Origin: Ancylostoma caninum
Taxonomy: Eukaryota; Nematoda; Chromadorea; Rhabditida; Ancylostomatidae
Length of the DNA stretch: 64,000 nt
NCBI GenBank assembly: GCA_037903475.1
Contig: JBAJFG010000073.1
Span: 1,922,001 to 1,986,000, forward strand
Direction: 5' to 3'
The position numbers and the translations under genes were made by a program. Of this stretch, positions 12,004 to 25,400 are shown one piece after another (position 1 is the first letter of the stretch; the number at the start of each line of letters is the position of its first letter). The notes below the pieces were generated by a model. The model was given only the letters and a program-made list of their open reading frames with translations. It was not told the origin of the DNA and did no database searches.

Positions 12004-13262
12004 GGGGCCGTAGTAATTGCGCTATAACTGCCGTTTAACCAGGAGGTTGGCAGTTATACACTTTATAACTAGGAACCATTATTATCTTGAGATGGTCTGA
12101 AAGAAATGAATTTCGACTTGGTTCCAATAACCATGATATAACCGGCAGGTTACACCACAGTTTGTATGCTGGTCTCGGGCGCTGCAAAACCGTCGGTTTG
12201 TTAGATCGCAAAGGCACTGCCATATCGATATTGATAGAGCGCGCGCAGAGAGCGCGCAAATGTCCCAGATGCAGACAAGGGGACATCCCGGTTATTAAAA
12301 AGTCCTCCAGAGGACTTTTTAGATCCCGGTTATACAAGTGTGTAACTGGCATTGCAGCATGATTTTGCGTTAAAATTCGGGCTTTCCTAACTACGCATTG
12401 TAACCGTAAAGCTGATATTTTGAATATTTAGGAAAATTAAGCAATTTCCTTCCGTTTTGATTTCCAAATTATTCTTTTTGCATTTAAAACAACCGAATAG
12501 CTCTGCCAATGCATTCGGTCTCATTTTACAAGTGCGAGAAGTTAATGAAACAGATTGAAATCAAACCCACATGGTTTGAAGGTTTGCCTAACAAGGTTCT
12601 ACATCATGTATACCAGTAATTGGCCAGTTGATATTATAATACACGGTTATGAGGCTCCTCCCGCCGAGTACGTCAAGTTGCTGTGTGGTAGGGTGGGTAA
12701 GATGATAGGATGTGATCGAGAGGGTGCGTGGTTCAAATCCGCCGGCATCCGTAGTTTTGCTTTTTTGCGTTTGCGCCGTTAACCACGACTAAAATGACCA
12801 AAAAGGTTCGAACACATTAGTTATGCACGTAATTCTGCACTATCTGCCAAATAGTTGCAATATTAGAAATGTAATTCAGATCCGATGCGTTATTGCTTCA
12901 GAATTGTAAAATAAACACCCTTTCATTCGAAACAGAAAACGGATTAATCGTGGAGAACATCTACTAACAGCGGCGAGGTGTACACCATTGAATTCTTTCG
13001 TCATTTCCTGAGTTTGAAATAGTATGTCCATGAGTGCTGTGGCTCAGTGCGATGACTGTTGCCATGCACGCAAGTCTTCGCACGTTCGTTTCCTAGCTAA
13101 GGCCGTCTTTTGCAAATAAGGAAATGGAGTGGATGTAGTTCAAGTGATGACAAGAATTTGGTTATATCTTGGTTATACGTCGGTTAACCTCGAAAACCGA
13201 CAGTTGTTCGAGGCCACAACTTTCTCTATAACCGTCGGTTCCAGCGCAATTACTACGACCCC
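12004..13262. mobile_element. 1.26-kb inverted-terminal-repeat DNA element, non-autonomous
   Basis: The left end reads GGGGCCGTAGTAATTGCGCT; the reverse complement of the right end reads GGGGTCGTAGTAATTGCGCT. Flanks AGATTCCA and AGATTTCT match at 6 of 8 positions, a possible degenerate 8-bp target duplication. ATAACCG motifs cluster near both ends. No transposase frame is visible. It interrupts the CR1 ORF2 end. Confidence 0.75.
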
Positions 13263-13975
13263 AGATTTCTAGCAACTTTTTTTTTGAATGCAGTCCTATA
13301 GCACGATCCCAGTCATTATGGCCAATACCGGAGATGCAATCGTAGTCATATATACCACACGTTTATTTTGCATGTTTTTTGTACTATTGTGCACATGTAC
13401 ACTGTTTGGGACATTTCGTTTTAGGAATCATATTTCTAAGCTCGATCTGATGTGTTCCCTAGCACTGAGTTTTCACTGTTTCCAAATCGACGGAATGCAA
13501 AACTACCCAATGTCTACTGCGCTGGTACACACCTTGATTACTCGCCCAGAAACTGTTCCCCAGGTGGGTCTGAGACCGGATTATCTGGGGTAGGGAATAC
13601 CTAACATCCGAAAATCCAGTGTCAGATTCTCCATGCATGCCCCAGAGCTCGTGGAGAGTGGCGTTATCCCTAGCGCTATCCGCCTTTTTCCACTCTGCTA
13701 CTATTCCCCCAAAGAGTACTAGCGCAAGATTCGTTAAGTAGTGGTTTGCACGATTAGCAGAATACTTCAGTTTCGCATGCTGGCGACTCACATCTGATTT
13801 AGCCTTTCTCACTTTCCACAGGCTGTTTGGTTTTTGTTTTCCTAAGCAAAAGTTTTCTCTCTCGAACAGTTGTCACATGATTTTTGTTCTGAAGCACATT
13901 GTTTTAATGCATGTCGGAGTTCTTTTTTAGTTGAATTGTTTAACTGTTCATGCGCGCCTTAGCGTGCATACCATA

Positions 13976-14001
13976 AATAAATAAATAAATAAATAAATAA
14001 C
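13976..14001 (+). repeat. (ATAA)n tail of the CR1 element
   Basis: Six to seven perfect tetranucleotide units directly after CR1 3' untranslated sequence mark the 3' end of the LINE. Confidence 0.85.
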
Positions 14002-14684
14002 AATTACTGATCTAGAAAATATCTTCACCTGCTAGTGCATCAATATTGGCGCCATAGCTATCGCCACACTCAGTATTAGCCAAATTATGAGTGAAATGTC
14101 AACGGATTCGCAACTCTGTGAGGTTTTGACTCACTGTCTCCAAAACTGAGCAAGCTGAACGATCCAAGGGTTGAAATTTGTGGTTTCGTCAGCCAAAACC
14201 AGTGAAATCTTCACGCATTTTTACGTTTCCTGCAAGCAGCATCGCAGACTCCACTTCTGATTCTATCAGAATTTGTTTCTAGCTCTCTATGTATTAGAAT
14301 CACTGAGTGAACCAATTTCTTGGACGCCGTTAAGGGCTTGAAAACGCAGCGTGCCAAAAGCCCATCGTTCAAAGAACAGGCGTTACCTTTGCAAGGGCAG
14401 CGGGGAAAAATCAGCAGTAAGTTTCCCATACCATGTGTAAAGATTGGAAGTGATATACAAGAGCTATCCAATAAATGAATACTCCTGAGGAAGATGCAGT
14501 AATCTAGGATAAATTGAAAAGGCGGAAGCTTGCATAGTGTCACCATTATTTAGGGCCACCCATAATCTCTCGTACCACTTCAGGTTTCGTCACTTCTGAT
14601 ACATGGTTTGATGGATAATTAGTGAATTTTGCTCATGTTCACTGGTACTGCCACACTATTCGAGAAACGTTTTATGGCCATTAT

Positions 14685-18253
<3,569 letters not shown>

Positions 18254-18295
18254 ATTGGAGGGTAGCGATATGAGTTTACAGATAAATGCTCACTG

Positions 18296-18303
18296 CTTTT
18301 ATA
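18296..18303 (-). promoter_or_regulatory. TATA box of the secreted-protein gene copy 1
   Basis: TATAAAAG on the - strand, 43 bases upstream of the start codon, is conserved at the same distance in the second copy (37056-37049). Confidence 0.55.
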
Positions 18304-18581
18304 TTGCAAATTAAAATCAATATTTTATACATCATACAGCACCTCCTACGCCATCCCTCTAATCACCTGCTAAGTAAAGCACGCAATAGTTGTGAAAAAT
18401 GGAGAGGAAATAATGGATGTAAATTTAATCCAGCTACGTTGGAATGTTTGCGAAACAGTGAGCTGTGGTAGAAATTTTGAAACCACCTAATACGACTTCC
18501 AGTGAGTTTCACTGCAAGTTGTATCTGCTTGAAATTCGAAAATTTTAAAATTTTTGGTGATCAGCTAACCAAATTACCTAA

Positions 18582-18631
18582 GGATACAATTAAGAGAGAC
18601 TCGCTGCTTCGAGTCTCTCCTGATTATATCC
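18582..18631. ncRNA. Perfect-looking 50-nt hairpin
   Basis: GGATACAATTAAGAGAGACT.. folds onto ..AGTCTCTCCTGATTATATCC with 22 stem positions, only two unpaired, around a 6-base loop CTGCTT. It could be a small-RNA precursor or a solo palindrome left by a transposon. The loop is short for a microRNA precursor. Confidence 0.3.
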
Positions 18632-18826
18632 GCAGGTTATTTTCCTGAAAGTAGGACCCATTAATCGCTCATTTTTGAAAAAAGTCATAACCTTGCATCA
18701 TGAACTAATTTTTCAGGATGTGGACATGACTACGATAAGAGCGGTGCCTCACACCACTATTCTAGGATTTTTTTAGGACTGGGATTGCAATTTCGTCGAT
18801 TTTAACCACAATTTTCACATTTTTAG

Positions 18827-19031
18827 CTTTCTAAAGGCATCGCGACTTGTGAAAGATTTGAGCAAGTTTTTTGAAGTTGTGCAGAAACACGTTGACTGCG
18901 ATTGCCCTTTTAATCGCACAAGGGTGCGATTCAGTAAAAATTTTACTTTCTCAATCCCGAAAAATGATTTACTCGACGCAGAAGTAGATTTTTCGAAGAA
19001 AGTAATCCTGAAATGCACAACTCATCACCTG
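18827..19031 (+). CDS. Exon-like open frame in the left arm of the foldback element
   Basis: An acceptor TTTTTAG, 68 uninterrupted codons and a GTATGA donor are present. The translation looks protein-like, for example VKDLSKFFEVVQKHVDCDC and DAEVDFSKKVILKC. The matching stretch in the right arm (about 20400-20600) has a frameshift. I do not recognise the domain. It may be a captured host exon. Confidence 0.35.
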
Positions 19032-19671
19032 GTATGATTTTCAGACCACTGCAACGGTGGCAGCCGCGGCTGAACGTGCGATTTCGACAAACCGTGGTCC
19101 TATGGATTTCCATGGATGTTTCCACTTTTCATAGTGAATTTTGCACAATATTAAGTCCAACCACCCAGATGATATTGATCCACTAACAACGATTCCACTA
19201 TAATTCGTTCACGCCCTTATTTCTTCGAACGTTCAACCCAGATCCCTGGCAGGCTATTATCGCGGCCTCGGTGTCGCTCGATCGAGCTCGATCGAGCTGG
19301 GCCTCGCCACAGATAGATAAGCCCTGCGGTATTTTAGCAGCTCATGGATGCGATTACATTTGAAAAGACAAAGGAAATATTGAGATATGGAAACTTGTTA
19401 AGAAACTAAGCGAGTTTTGTTTCATCAAGGATTTTTTTCTGAAATCCTATTTTTGAAATTTTTCGAGCTTGCTGTTAGAAAATTTTACGAATACAAGCTT
19501 TTGAACGGTGATTTCTACCGTTGTCGCTTCATCACTACGGAAACTCGAGTATGGGTCTAAAATAAGAGATTACCTTCCTTTCGCCTCCTTCGCTTCCTTG
19601 ACACAATATACACTACAAGAAATACAGTCCAAAACAACTTCTTTGTAATAGCGCATGATATCAGTACTTAC

Positions 19672-19853
19672 CCTATATATGAACTCTGGTGGAACGGCTT
19701 CGCTGTTGGAGAAACGTGGATGAGCACTTTGAAGCATTTTATTCGTTATTTCATGGGTTACTGCTGGGTGATTCTCTCCAACCTGCTTTTCAGAAAGTGT
19801 ACCTTCAGCAACATCTACTGCTGTAATGGCCCCAAAGAGTTGTGAACTGCCTG
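19672..19853 (-). CDS. Exon-like open frame in the foldback spacer
   Basis: On the - strand an acceptor TTTTTTTTCAG is followed by 60 open codons and the donor AGG|GTAAGT. The peptide includes LFGAITAVDVAEGTLSEKQ and HPRFSNSEAVPPEFIYR, which reads like conserved coding sequence. I cannot name the family. Its placement between inverted arms suggests a captured gene fragment. Confidence 0.4.
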
Positions 19854-21179
19854 CTGAAAAAAAACGCTCAAGGCGCTCTAAAGCCCATTTTCCACGACCT
19901 AAATTTTGGCGAAAATTTGCTTCCAAGCTCGTATTCGTAAAATGTTCTGACAGCAAGCTCGAAAAACTTCAAAAATCGGTTTTCAGAAAAAAAATCCTCG
20001 ATGAAACAAAATTCTCTTTGTTTCCTAACAAGTTTCCATATCTCAATATTTCCTTCATCTTTTCAAATGTAGTCGCATCCATGAGCTGCTGAAGTACCGC
20101 AGGGCGCATCAGTCTACGGCGACGTCCAGCGATCCATCGATCGAGCGACACCGAGGCCGCGATAATAGGCTGCCAGGGATCTGGGTTGAACGTTGGGAGA
20201 AATAAGGGCGTGAACGAATTATAGTGGAATCGTTGTTAATGGATCAATATCATCTGGGTGGTTGAACTTAATACTGTGCAAAATTCACTATGAAAAGTGG
20301 AAAAATCCATGGAAATCCATAGGACCACGGTTTGTCGAAATCGCACTTCAGCCGCGGGTGCCACCGTTGCAGTGGTCTGAAAATCATACTAGGTGATGAG
20401 GTGTGCATTTCAGGACTACTTTCTTCGAAAAATCTACTTCTGCGTCGTGTTAATCATTTTTCGGGATTGAGAAAGCAACATTTTCACTGAATCGCACCCT
20501 TGTGCGATTAAAAGCGCAATCGCAGTCAACGTGTTTCTGCACAACTCTTAAAAAACTTTCTCAAATCTTTCACAAATCGCGTTGCCTTCAGAAAGCTAAA
20601 AATGTGAAAACTGTGGTTAAAATCGACGAAATTGCAATCACAGTCCTAAAAAAGTCCTAGAATAGTCCCCTCTTATCGTAATCATGTCCGCAACCACCGA
20701 AGTATGAATCGGATTCGGTGCTTACCAATAATTTGTGCATGCAACCCAAGAAAGTGCTGACTCAGCCGTAGACCCTTCAAAAATAGAATTACCGATGATT
20801 TTGAGTCCTTCATAGTCGTCATCATTCTCAACAGTCCACCCAGGCTTTTTATTAGGAAAACCTCGTTTATTATTATAAAAATCTCAAGAACGATCTTTCC
20901 GGTAAGACTCCACCGCTATTAGCGTACATAGTTACATGCCCTATTTTCAGTATAAGGTGTTAAAACAAGCTTCTTCATGGAAAGGAAGTCAGCTCAAGTT
21001 GTAGAAGAGACACATCAGAGATCTTGCCTTCTTGAAGCAACACAATAAGACGACTATTGAATTTTATCATAGGAGAAGGATGGAGTTCAGGGCTACCAAC
21101 AGTAGAAAATTGAAGAGATCCGAAGCTAGGGTCCGCCGAACAGTAGTATCTGCGGTAAGATAACAGGGTCTAAGGAGCG

Positions 21180-23843
21180 AAATAAGCTCAGAGGTCGGAG
21201 TTTAGCAGCGCTTTCCGCCAGTACTTACCGTCGTAAAATTGGCTCAAAAAAATAAGCTCAAAATTTGAGAACTCTGAATTGTGGACGTGTTCACGTTGAT
21301 CACCTTGACTCCCGTTGATCTTCAGGTATACCGAGCGGGCGCCAGCAATCCTTCCATTTGTCCCTCTCGCGAGCCAGAGTTGTCCAGTGGATTCTGTCCG
21401 TTCGAGGGACACGGAGAGCATCGTATCTATCCTTGAAGGACTTCGTGAAGAAGTCTGACCATCGGGTCGATGGTCTTCCTGTCGTGCGCTTAACATCCCG
21501 TGGAGTCCAGTCGCTGACGGCTCTTGTCCAACGGCTGTCGTTAAAACGCATCACGTGTCCGGCCCACCTAATCTTACTCAACTTGGCGTAAGCGGCAGCG
21601 TCCCTGATCTTCGATTGTTGACGAAGGGTGGAGCTCCGTATTCCAGCCCTCATTTGCGTGAGGCGGGTTATTCCTAGCATCACCCTCTCGATGGAGCGTT
21701 CGACGACGCTGACCGCATTCTCATCCTGCTTGCGCAACGCCCAGGTTTCTGAGGCGTAGGTCAAAGCAGGGAGAACGGTTGTGTTGAAGAGGTGGGCAGC
21801 CTGGTGTTCTTCGACTTCTTCACTACGTCCTCGATGCTCTTGTAAGCTCCCCAAGCCGCTCGTTTCCTCCTGCCCAGCTCTGGAGCGAGGTCGTTCATCA
21901 TGTTGACTTCCCGACCTAGGTATACGTAGCTGGAGCATTCGGATATGGTCGTTCCGTTGAGCGAGAATGGGGCATCCGGGACCCATCCGTTCTTCATGAA
22001 CATCGTCTTCGTCAGATTCAGCTGGAGACCAACCTTTCCACACGCGTCCTCGAAGTCGGCCAGCATCTGTTCCGCTTCGCTGATGGTTGGTGTTATAAGA
22101 ACGATGTCGTCAGCGAAGCGAAGATGACTAAGTCGCCGGCCATCAACTTGCACTCCCATGCTATCCCATTCCAGTTTCCGCATGACGTCTTCAAGAGTGG
22201 CGCTGAATAGTTTTGGCGACACGGTATCGCCTTGCCGAACCCCTCTCTTGACGTCGATGGTGATGTCGTCGTAGAATGGAGAAATCCTGGTCGTGAAGTT
22301 GCTGTAGAGCTCACGAAATACCTTGATGTATTGAGTAGGTATGCCCTGGTTGCCCAGGGCTTCCAACACCGCTTCCGTCTCAACAGAGTCGAAGGCTTTC
22401 TTCAAATCGATGAACGTGAGACAGAGGGGCATCTTATACTCTCGCGATACTTCGATGAGTCTAGTGACGGTGTGTATGTGGTCGATCGTACTGAATCCTT
22501 TTCGAAACCCTGCTTGCTCGCACGGCTGTCCCTCGTCTAGTGTCCTTTCGATCCTATTGAGGATCACTCGCGTGAAAAGCTTGTAGACGACGGACAGTAG
22601 GCAGATGGGGCGATAATTGCCAATATCCTGCGGGTCTCCCTTCTTGTACAGCAACACGGTCCTGCTGGTCTTCCATTGGTTAGGTACCTTGCATTCCGAC
22701 AGGTACCGCGTGAAAAGCCTAGCCAAGGTGGTAATGAGAATTGGCGGTAGGTTCTTCAGATGTTCCGGTCGGATCCTGTCGGGGCCCGGTGCTGTACGAT
22801 TCTTCACCGACTTGATGGCATGTCGGATTTCGGAAGGGAGAACCGATGGGACAACATACCCGTCCTCCCTAAGATGACATTGAGGGAGGTGGACGTGGCT
22901 ATCGAAGAGATCCGAGTAGAAGTCGTAGATGACCTTCTCCATTACCCGTCTTGATGAAGAAATTGTTCCGTCTGGGCGCCGGAGGGCGGACATCTTGGTC
23001 TTGCGATTGGCGAAGTCTCGGCGGGCGCAGCGAATGCTTTTCCCTGCCTCTGCGGCTTCGGCCAACACTGCTGCTCGTCTCTCCTTGAGGTCTTCTTTTA
23101 TCGCTTCTCTGCACCGTTTTGCGAGCTCGGACGTTAGCTGGTAGTTGCCTGCGGCTCTCGCGGCTCCACGCTGGCGTATAAGCTCGAGGGTCTCGTAAGA
23201 CAGTCGTCTCTTGGTGACTCTTAAACCCTCGGCGCTCTTTGCGCTGTCGCGGAGATGCTGTACAAGCCGATCGTACTCTTCGTCGATGTTGTCGACAACC
23301 GCATCTTCCCAAAAGCCGGCTAGCGAAGTGAAAAGATCCCAATTGATGACGGGTTTGGGACTCCTTCTCTTAAACTTCACGGCTTTCTCTCCTTTGCGTG
23401 AGAAGAAGAATCTTGCACGAAGGAGGCGATGGTCGGATCCGGTGTAGAACTTTGGTACAACACCGACGTCGGTCAGGCAGAACCTTCGATTGACGATGAT
23501 GTGGTCAATTTCATTATGGTACTCTCCACCGGGTGACTCCCACGTCCAGCGTAGGGAGGTTGGCTTCTGAAATTGTGAGTTACCATGGATGGTCTTCGTC
23601 GTCATGATGAACTCAGACAGCCTCTCTCCCTGTTCGTTCCACTGCAGGCCATGGGTACCGATGTGAAGTTCCTCAGGCGTTCTCCTAGGACCAATCTTGG
23701 CGTTGAAATCGCCAACGATGATCTTGTAGAATGTGTGGTCTTCCCTGTAGAACTTCTCCAAGTCCATATAGAAGGCCTCAATATCCTCTTCGTCGTAGCT
23801 GGATGTTGGAGCGTAGGCGACGAAGATTGTCAAGGCCGGTATT
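21180..23843 (-). mobile_element. RTE-clade LINE, 5'-truncated
   Basis: It carries one long reverse-transcriptase frame with RTE-style endonuclease and a short 3' tail region. The 5' boundary lies inside the endonuclease at about 23843, where it meets the tandem array. It is much better preserved than the RTE copy at 1861-4190. Confidence 0.85.
21303..23833 (-). pseudogene. RTE endonuclease / reverse transcriptase with one frameshift
   Basis: The 690-codon frame from 23833 starts inside the endonuclease (KIIVGDFNAKIGPRRTPEEL, HNEIDHIIVNRRF, GSDHRLLRARF). It then gives all reverse transcriptase blocks: IGNYRPICLLSVVYKLFTRV, EQAGFRKGFSTIDHIHTV, LTFIDLKKAFDSVETEAV, VKRGVRQGDTVSPKLFSATL, LRFADDIVLI and a KTMFMKN block. 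Near 21800 the frame shifts, and the RTE C-terminal region continues in another frame (TTVLPALTYASETWALRK, KIRWAGHVMRF) to a stop at about 21300. The enzyme would nick and reverse-transcribe at the target. N-terminal truncation and the frameshift make it inactive. Confidence 0.9.
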
Positions 23844-23847
23844 GAGT

Positions 23848-24030
23848 GGACGTGTTAAAACCCGATAATGGTAGCCGATGATAACCGGATAGCGGACGTG
23901 TTACAACACGTCATTGATATCCCGTCACAACCTGTTAGCCGACGTGTTGCAACACGATTGTGGTAGTCTTTGATATTCGGATAACGAACGTGTTGCTATA
24001 GGTCAGCAACTGAATAGGAACCAAATAGCA
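23848..24030. repeat. 46-bp tandem repeat with GACGTGTT..AACACG palindromes
   Basis: Four units begin GACGTGTT or GAACGTGTT at about 23849, 23895, 23941 and 23987. Two contain the full palindrome CGTGTTNNAACACG. Shorter ATAGC-containing units follow to about 24110. They lie at the truncated 5' end of the RTE LINE. Confidence 0.7.
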
Positions 24031-24746
24031 ACTGAATAGCAAACGAATAGGACCCATGATAGCCCGAATAGCACCCACGGTAGCCCGAATAGCATCGTAT
24101 GGAGCCCGAGTCCCACCCATTTTACGGATTGGAGCCGAGGTGACATGCGGCAATCACTATCGGGTAATGCTCCAATCCGGCTAATGTCCGAGTAGGAGGG
24201 TTAGATTGACATTGTGTGTTTCCGATATCTAATCATGCCCTGCCACGTGATCGGCCCCCAAAAAACCACCTGTATCGTATGCGCGGACTATCGACCAATA
24301 CTTTGGTGCAGTAACCACATCGTGATGTAGTAGGTTAAAGGATACATTTTGAGCGGCTAGAATAGCGAAATTGCACACTGTGCGGGGTGCGACATGCCCC
24401 CGAACACTGATGAAAGCCTCGCATAGGTGTGGAGGAAGATGGCAGCAAATCCGAGATATCGCCGATATCTGATATCACAGAGCATTGATTTCTGCCCATT
24501 TTCCCACTGTTTGTAGCCCTGAACTCCATCCTTCTCCTACAACAACGTTCAGTAGTCGTCTTAGTGTGTGGCTTAAAAGTGGCAAGATCTCTGATGTGTC
24601 TCTTCTACATTTTGAGCTGACTTCCTACCCATGAAGAAGCTTGTTTTAACACCTCATACTGAAAATAGGGCATGTAACTATGTACGCTAATAGCGGTGGA
24701 GTCTTACCGGAAAGATCGTTCTTGAGATTTTTATAATAATAAACGA

Positions 24747-24932
24747 GGTTTTCCTAATAAAAAGCCTGGGTGGACTGTTGAGAATGATGACGACTATGAA
24801 GGACTCAAAATCATCGGTAATTCTATTTTTGAAGGGTCTACGGCTGACTCAGCACTTTCTGACTTTTTCGATTGTGAGTATGGATGGAGCAGAGGTAAAG
24901 CAGCGGACTGTGAAGCAATCGAAGAACAGTGG
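24747..24932 (+). other. Open frame in the right arm of the 4.1-kb element
   Basis: Sixty-two codons are open to a TGA at 24930-24932. The peptide is acidic and protein-like (KKPGWTVENDDDYEGLKIIG, STADSALSDFFDCEYGWSRG). The left arm encodes the same start on the - strand and then diverges to a GTAAGC donor (20722). Function is not recognised. Confidence 0.35.
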
Positions 24933-25004
24933 TGAACGATCGGTGGGTAAGTTCGAAATCCTCGAGTGGTGGTGGAAGTGATAAGTTTCGTTCAAAAACC
25001 CCTG

Positions 25005-25400
25005 TTTCGGGACATGCGGAGGAGGGTATCGGGATTTCCGAAGGACTAACGGGACTTGCGGTCTGTAACAGACCGGGTCCTTTGACCAAGTCCTCCGGAT
25101 GCCCTACTGTAGTCCTCCTGCGTTCTACCTGCTCCTTGCCACGTGGCACCCCGCCCCCTGGAAGGTGTATATAAACCGGTGGTTGAGCAACAGAGCTTAG
25201 TCGTGTCTCCGCTTCGGCGGTGGCAAGGCGAGCCCAGCGAGACTCGTCAATCCGGCTGAGGCCCGGGTAAAACCGTGGCCTAGTGCAATAATCGGTCAGA
25301 CGAGATCCTGCATGCGGACGCGTGGGGGTGCGGCGCGGATCTGAAGGTCCGCGCGAGACCACTGCATCCACCAAGCGCTACTGCGGCAAGCGCGCACTCG
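25005..25400 (+). promoter_or_regulatory. GC-rich structured island with TATA box
   Basis: This block is strikingly GC-rich against AT-rich surroundings. It contains GTGTATATAAACCGG at 25166-25180 and, downstream, short hairpins such as CCGCTTCGGCGG and GCGGATCTGAAGGTCCGC. It looks like a promoter plus structured transcript start, perhaps a retroelement 5' untranslated region. No coding frame on the + strand. Confidence 0.35.

Larger units (their letters stand above)
7830..14001 (+). mobile_element. CR1-type LINE with nested insertions
   Basis: The element has an ORF1, an ORF2 (endonuclease plus reverse transcriptase) and an AT-rich 3' region ending in a perfect (ATAA)n tract at 13976-14001, a usual kind of CR1 tail. 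The 5' limit is approximate. Two DNA elements interrupt it: one at 8317-8562 inside ORF1 and one at 12004-13262 close to the ORF2 end. Several frameshifts show it is inactive. Confidence 0.75.
18717..20693. mobile_element. Long inverted-repeat (foldback) element carrying gene-like segments
   Basis: The left arm (18717-about 19495) and right arm (about 19930-20693) are reverse complements over roughly 770 bp, with moderate divergence and small indels. Shared landmarks include GACACCGAGGCCGCGATAAT and AGTGGAATCGTTGTTA. The 430-bp spacer contains an exon-like frame on the - strand. No transposase is seen. Confidence 0.75.
20750..24860. mobile_element. 4.1-kb element or inverted duplication with 347-bp arms, containing an RTE LINE
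   Basis: The left arm 20750-21096 and right arm 24513-24860 are reverse complements with few differences. Between them lie a - strand RTE LINE (about 21180-23843), a 46-bp tandem array, and unassigned sequence to 24512. No transposase is recognised. Each arm carries the same open frame described at 24747. Confidence 0.65.

Noticed and set aside
12690..12755. GGTTCAAATCC B-box-like string suggesting a tRNA
   Set aside because: No consistent cloverleaf; it lies inside the 12004-13262 element.
24838..25374. 178-codon - strand frame over the GC-rich island
   Set aside because: Composition is typical of a GC-rich non-coding block; no domain and no splice context.
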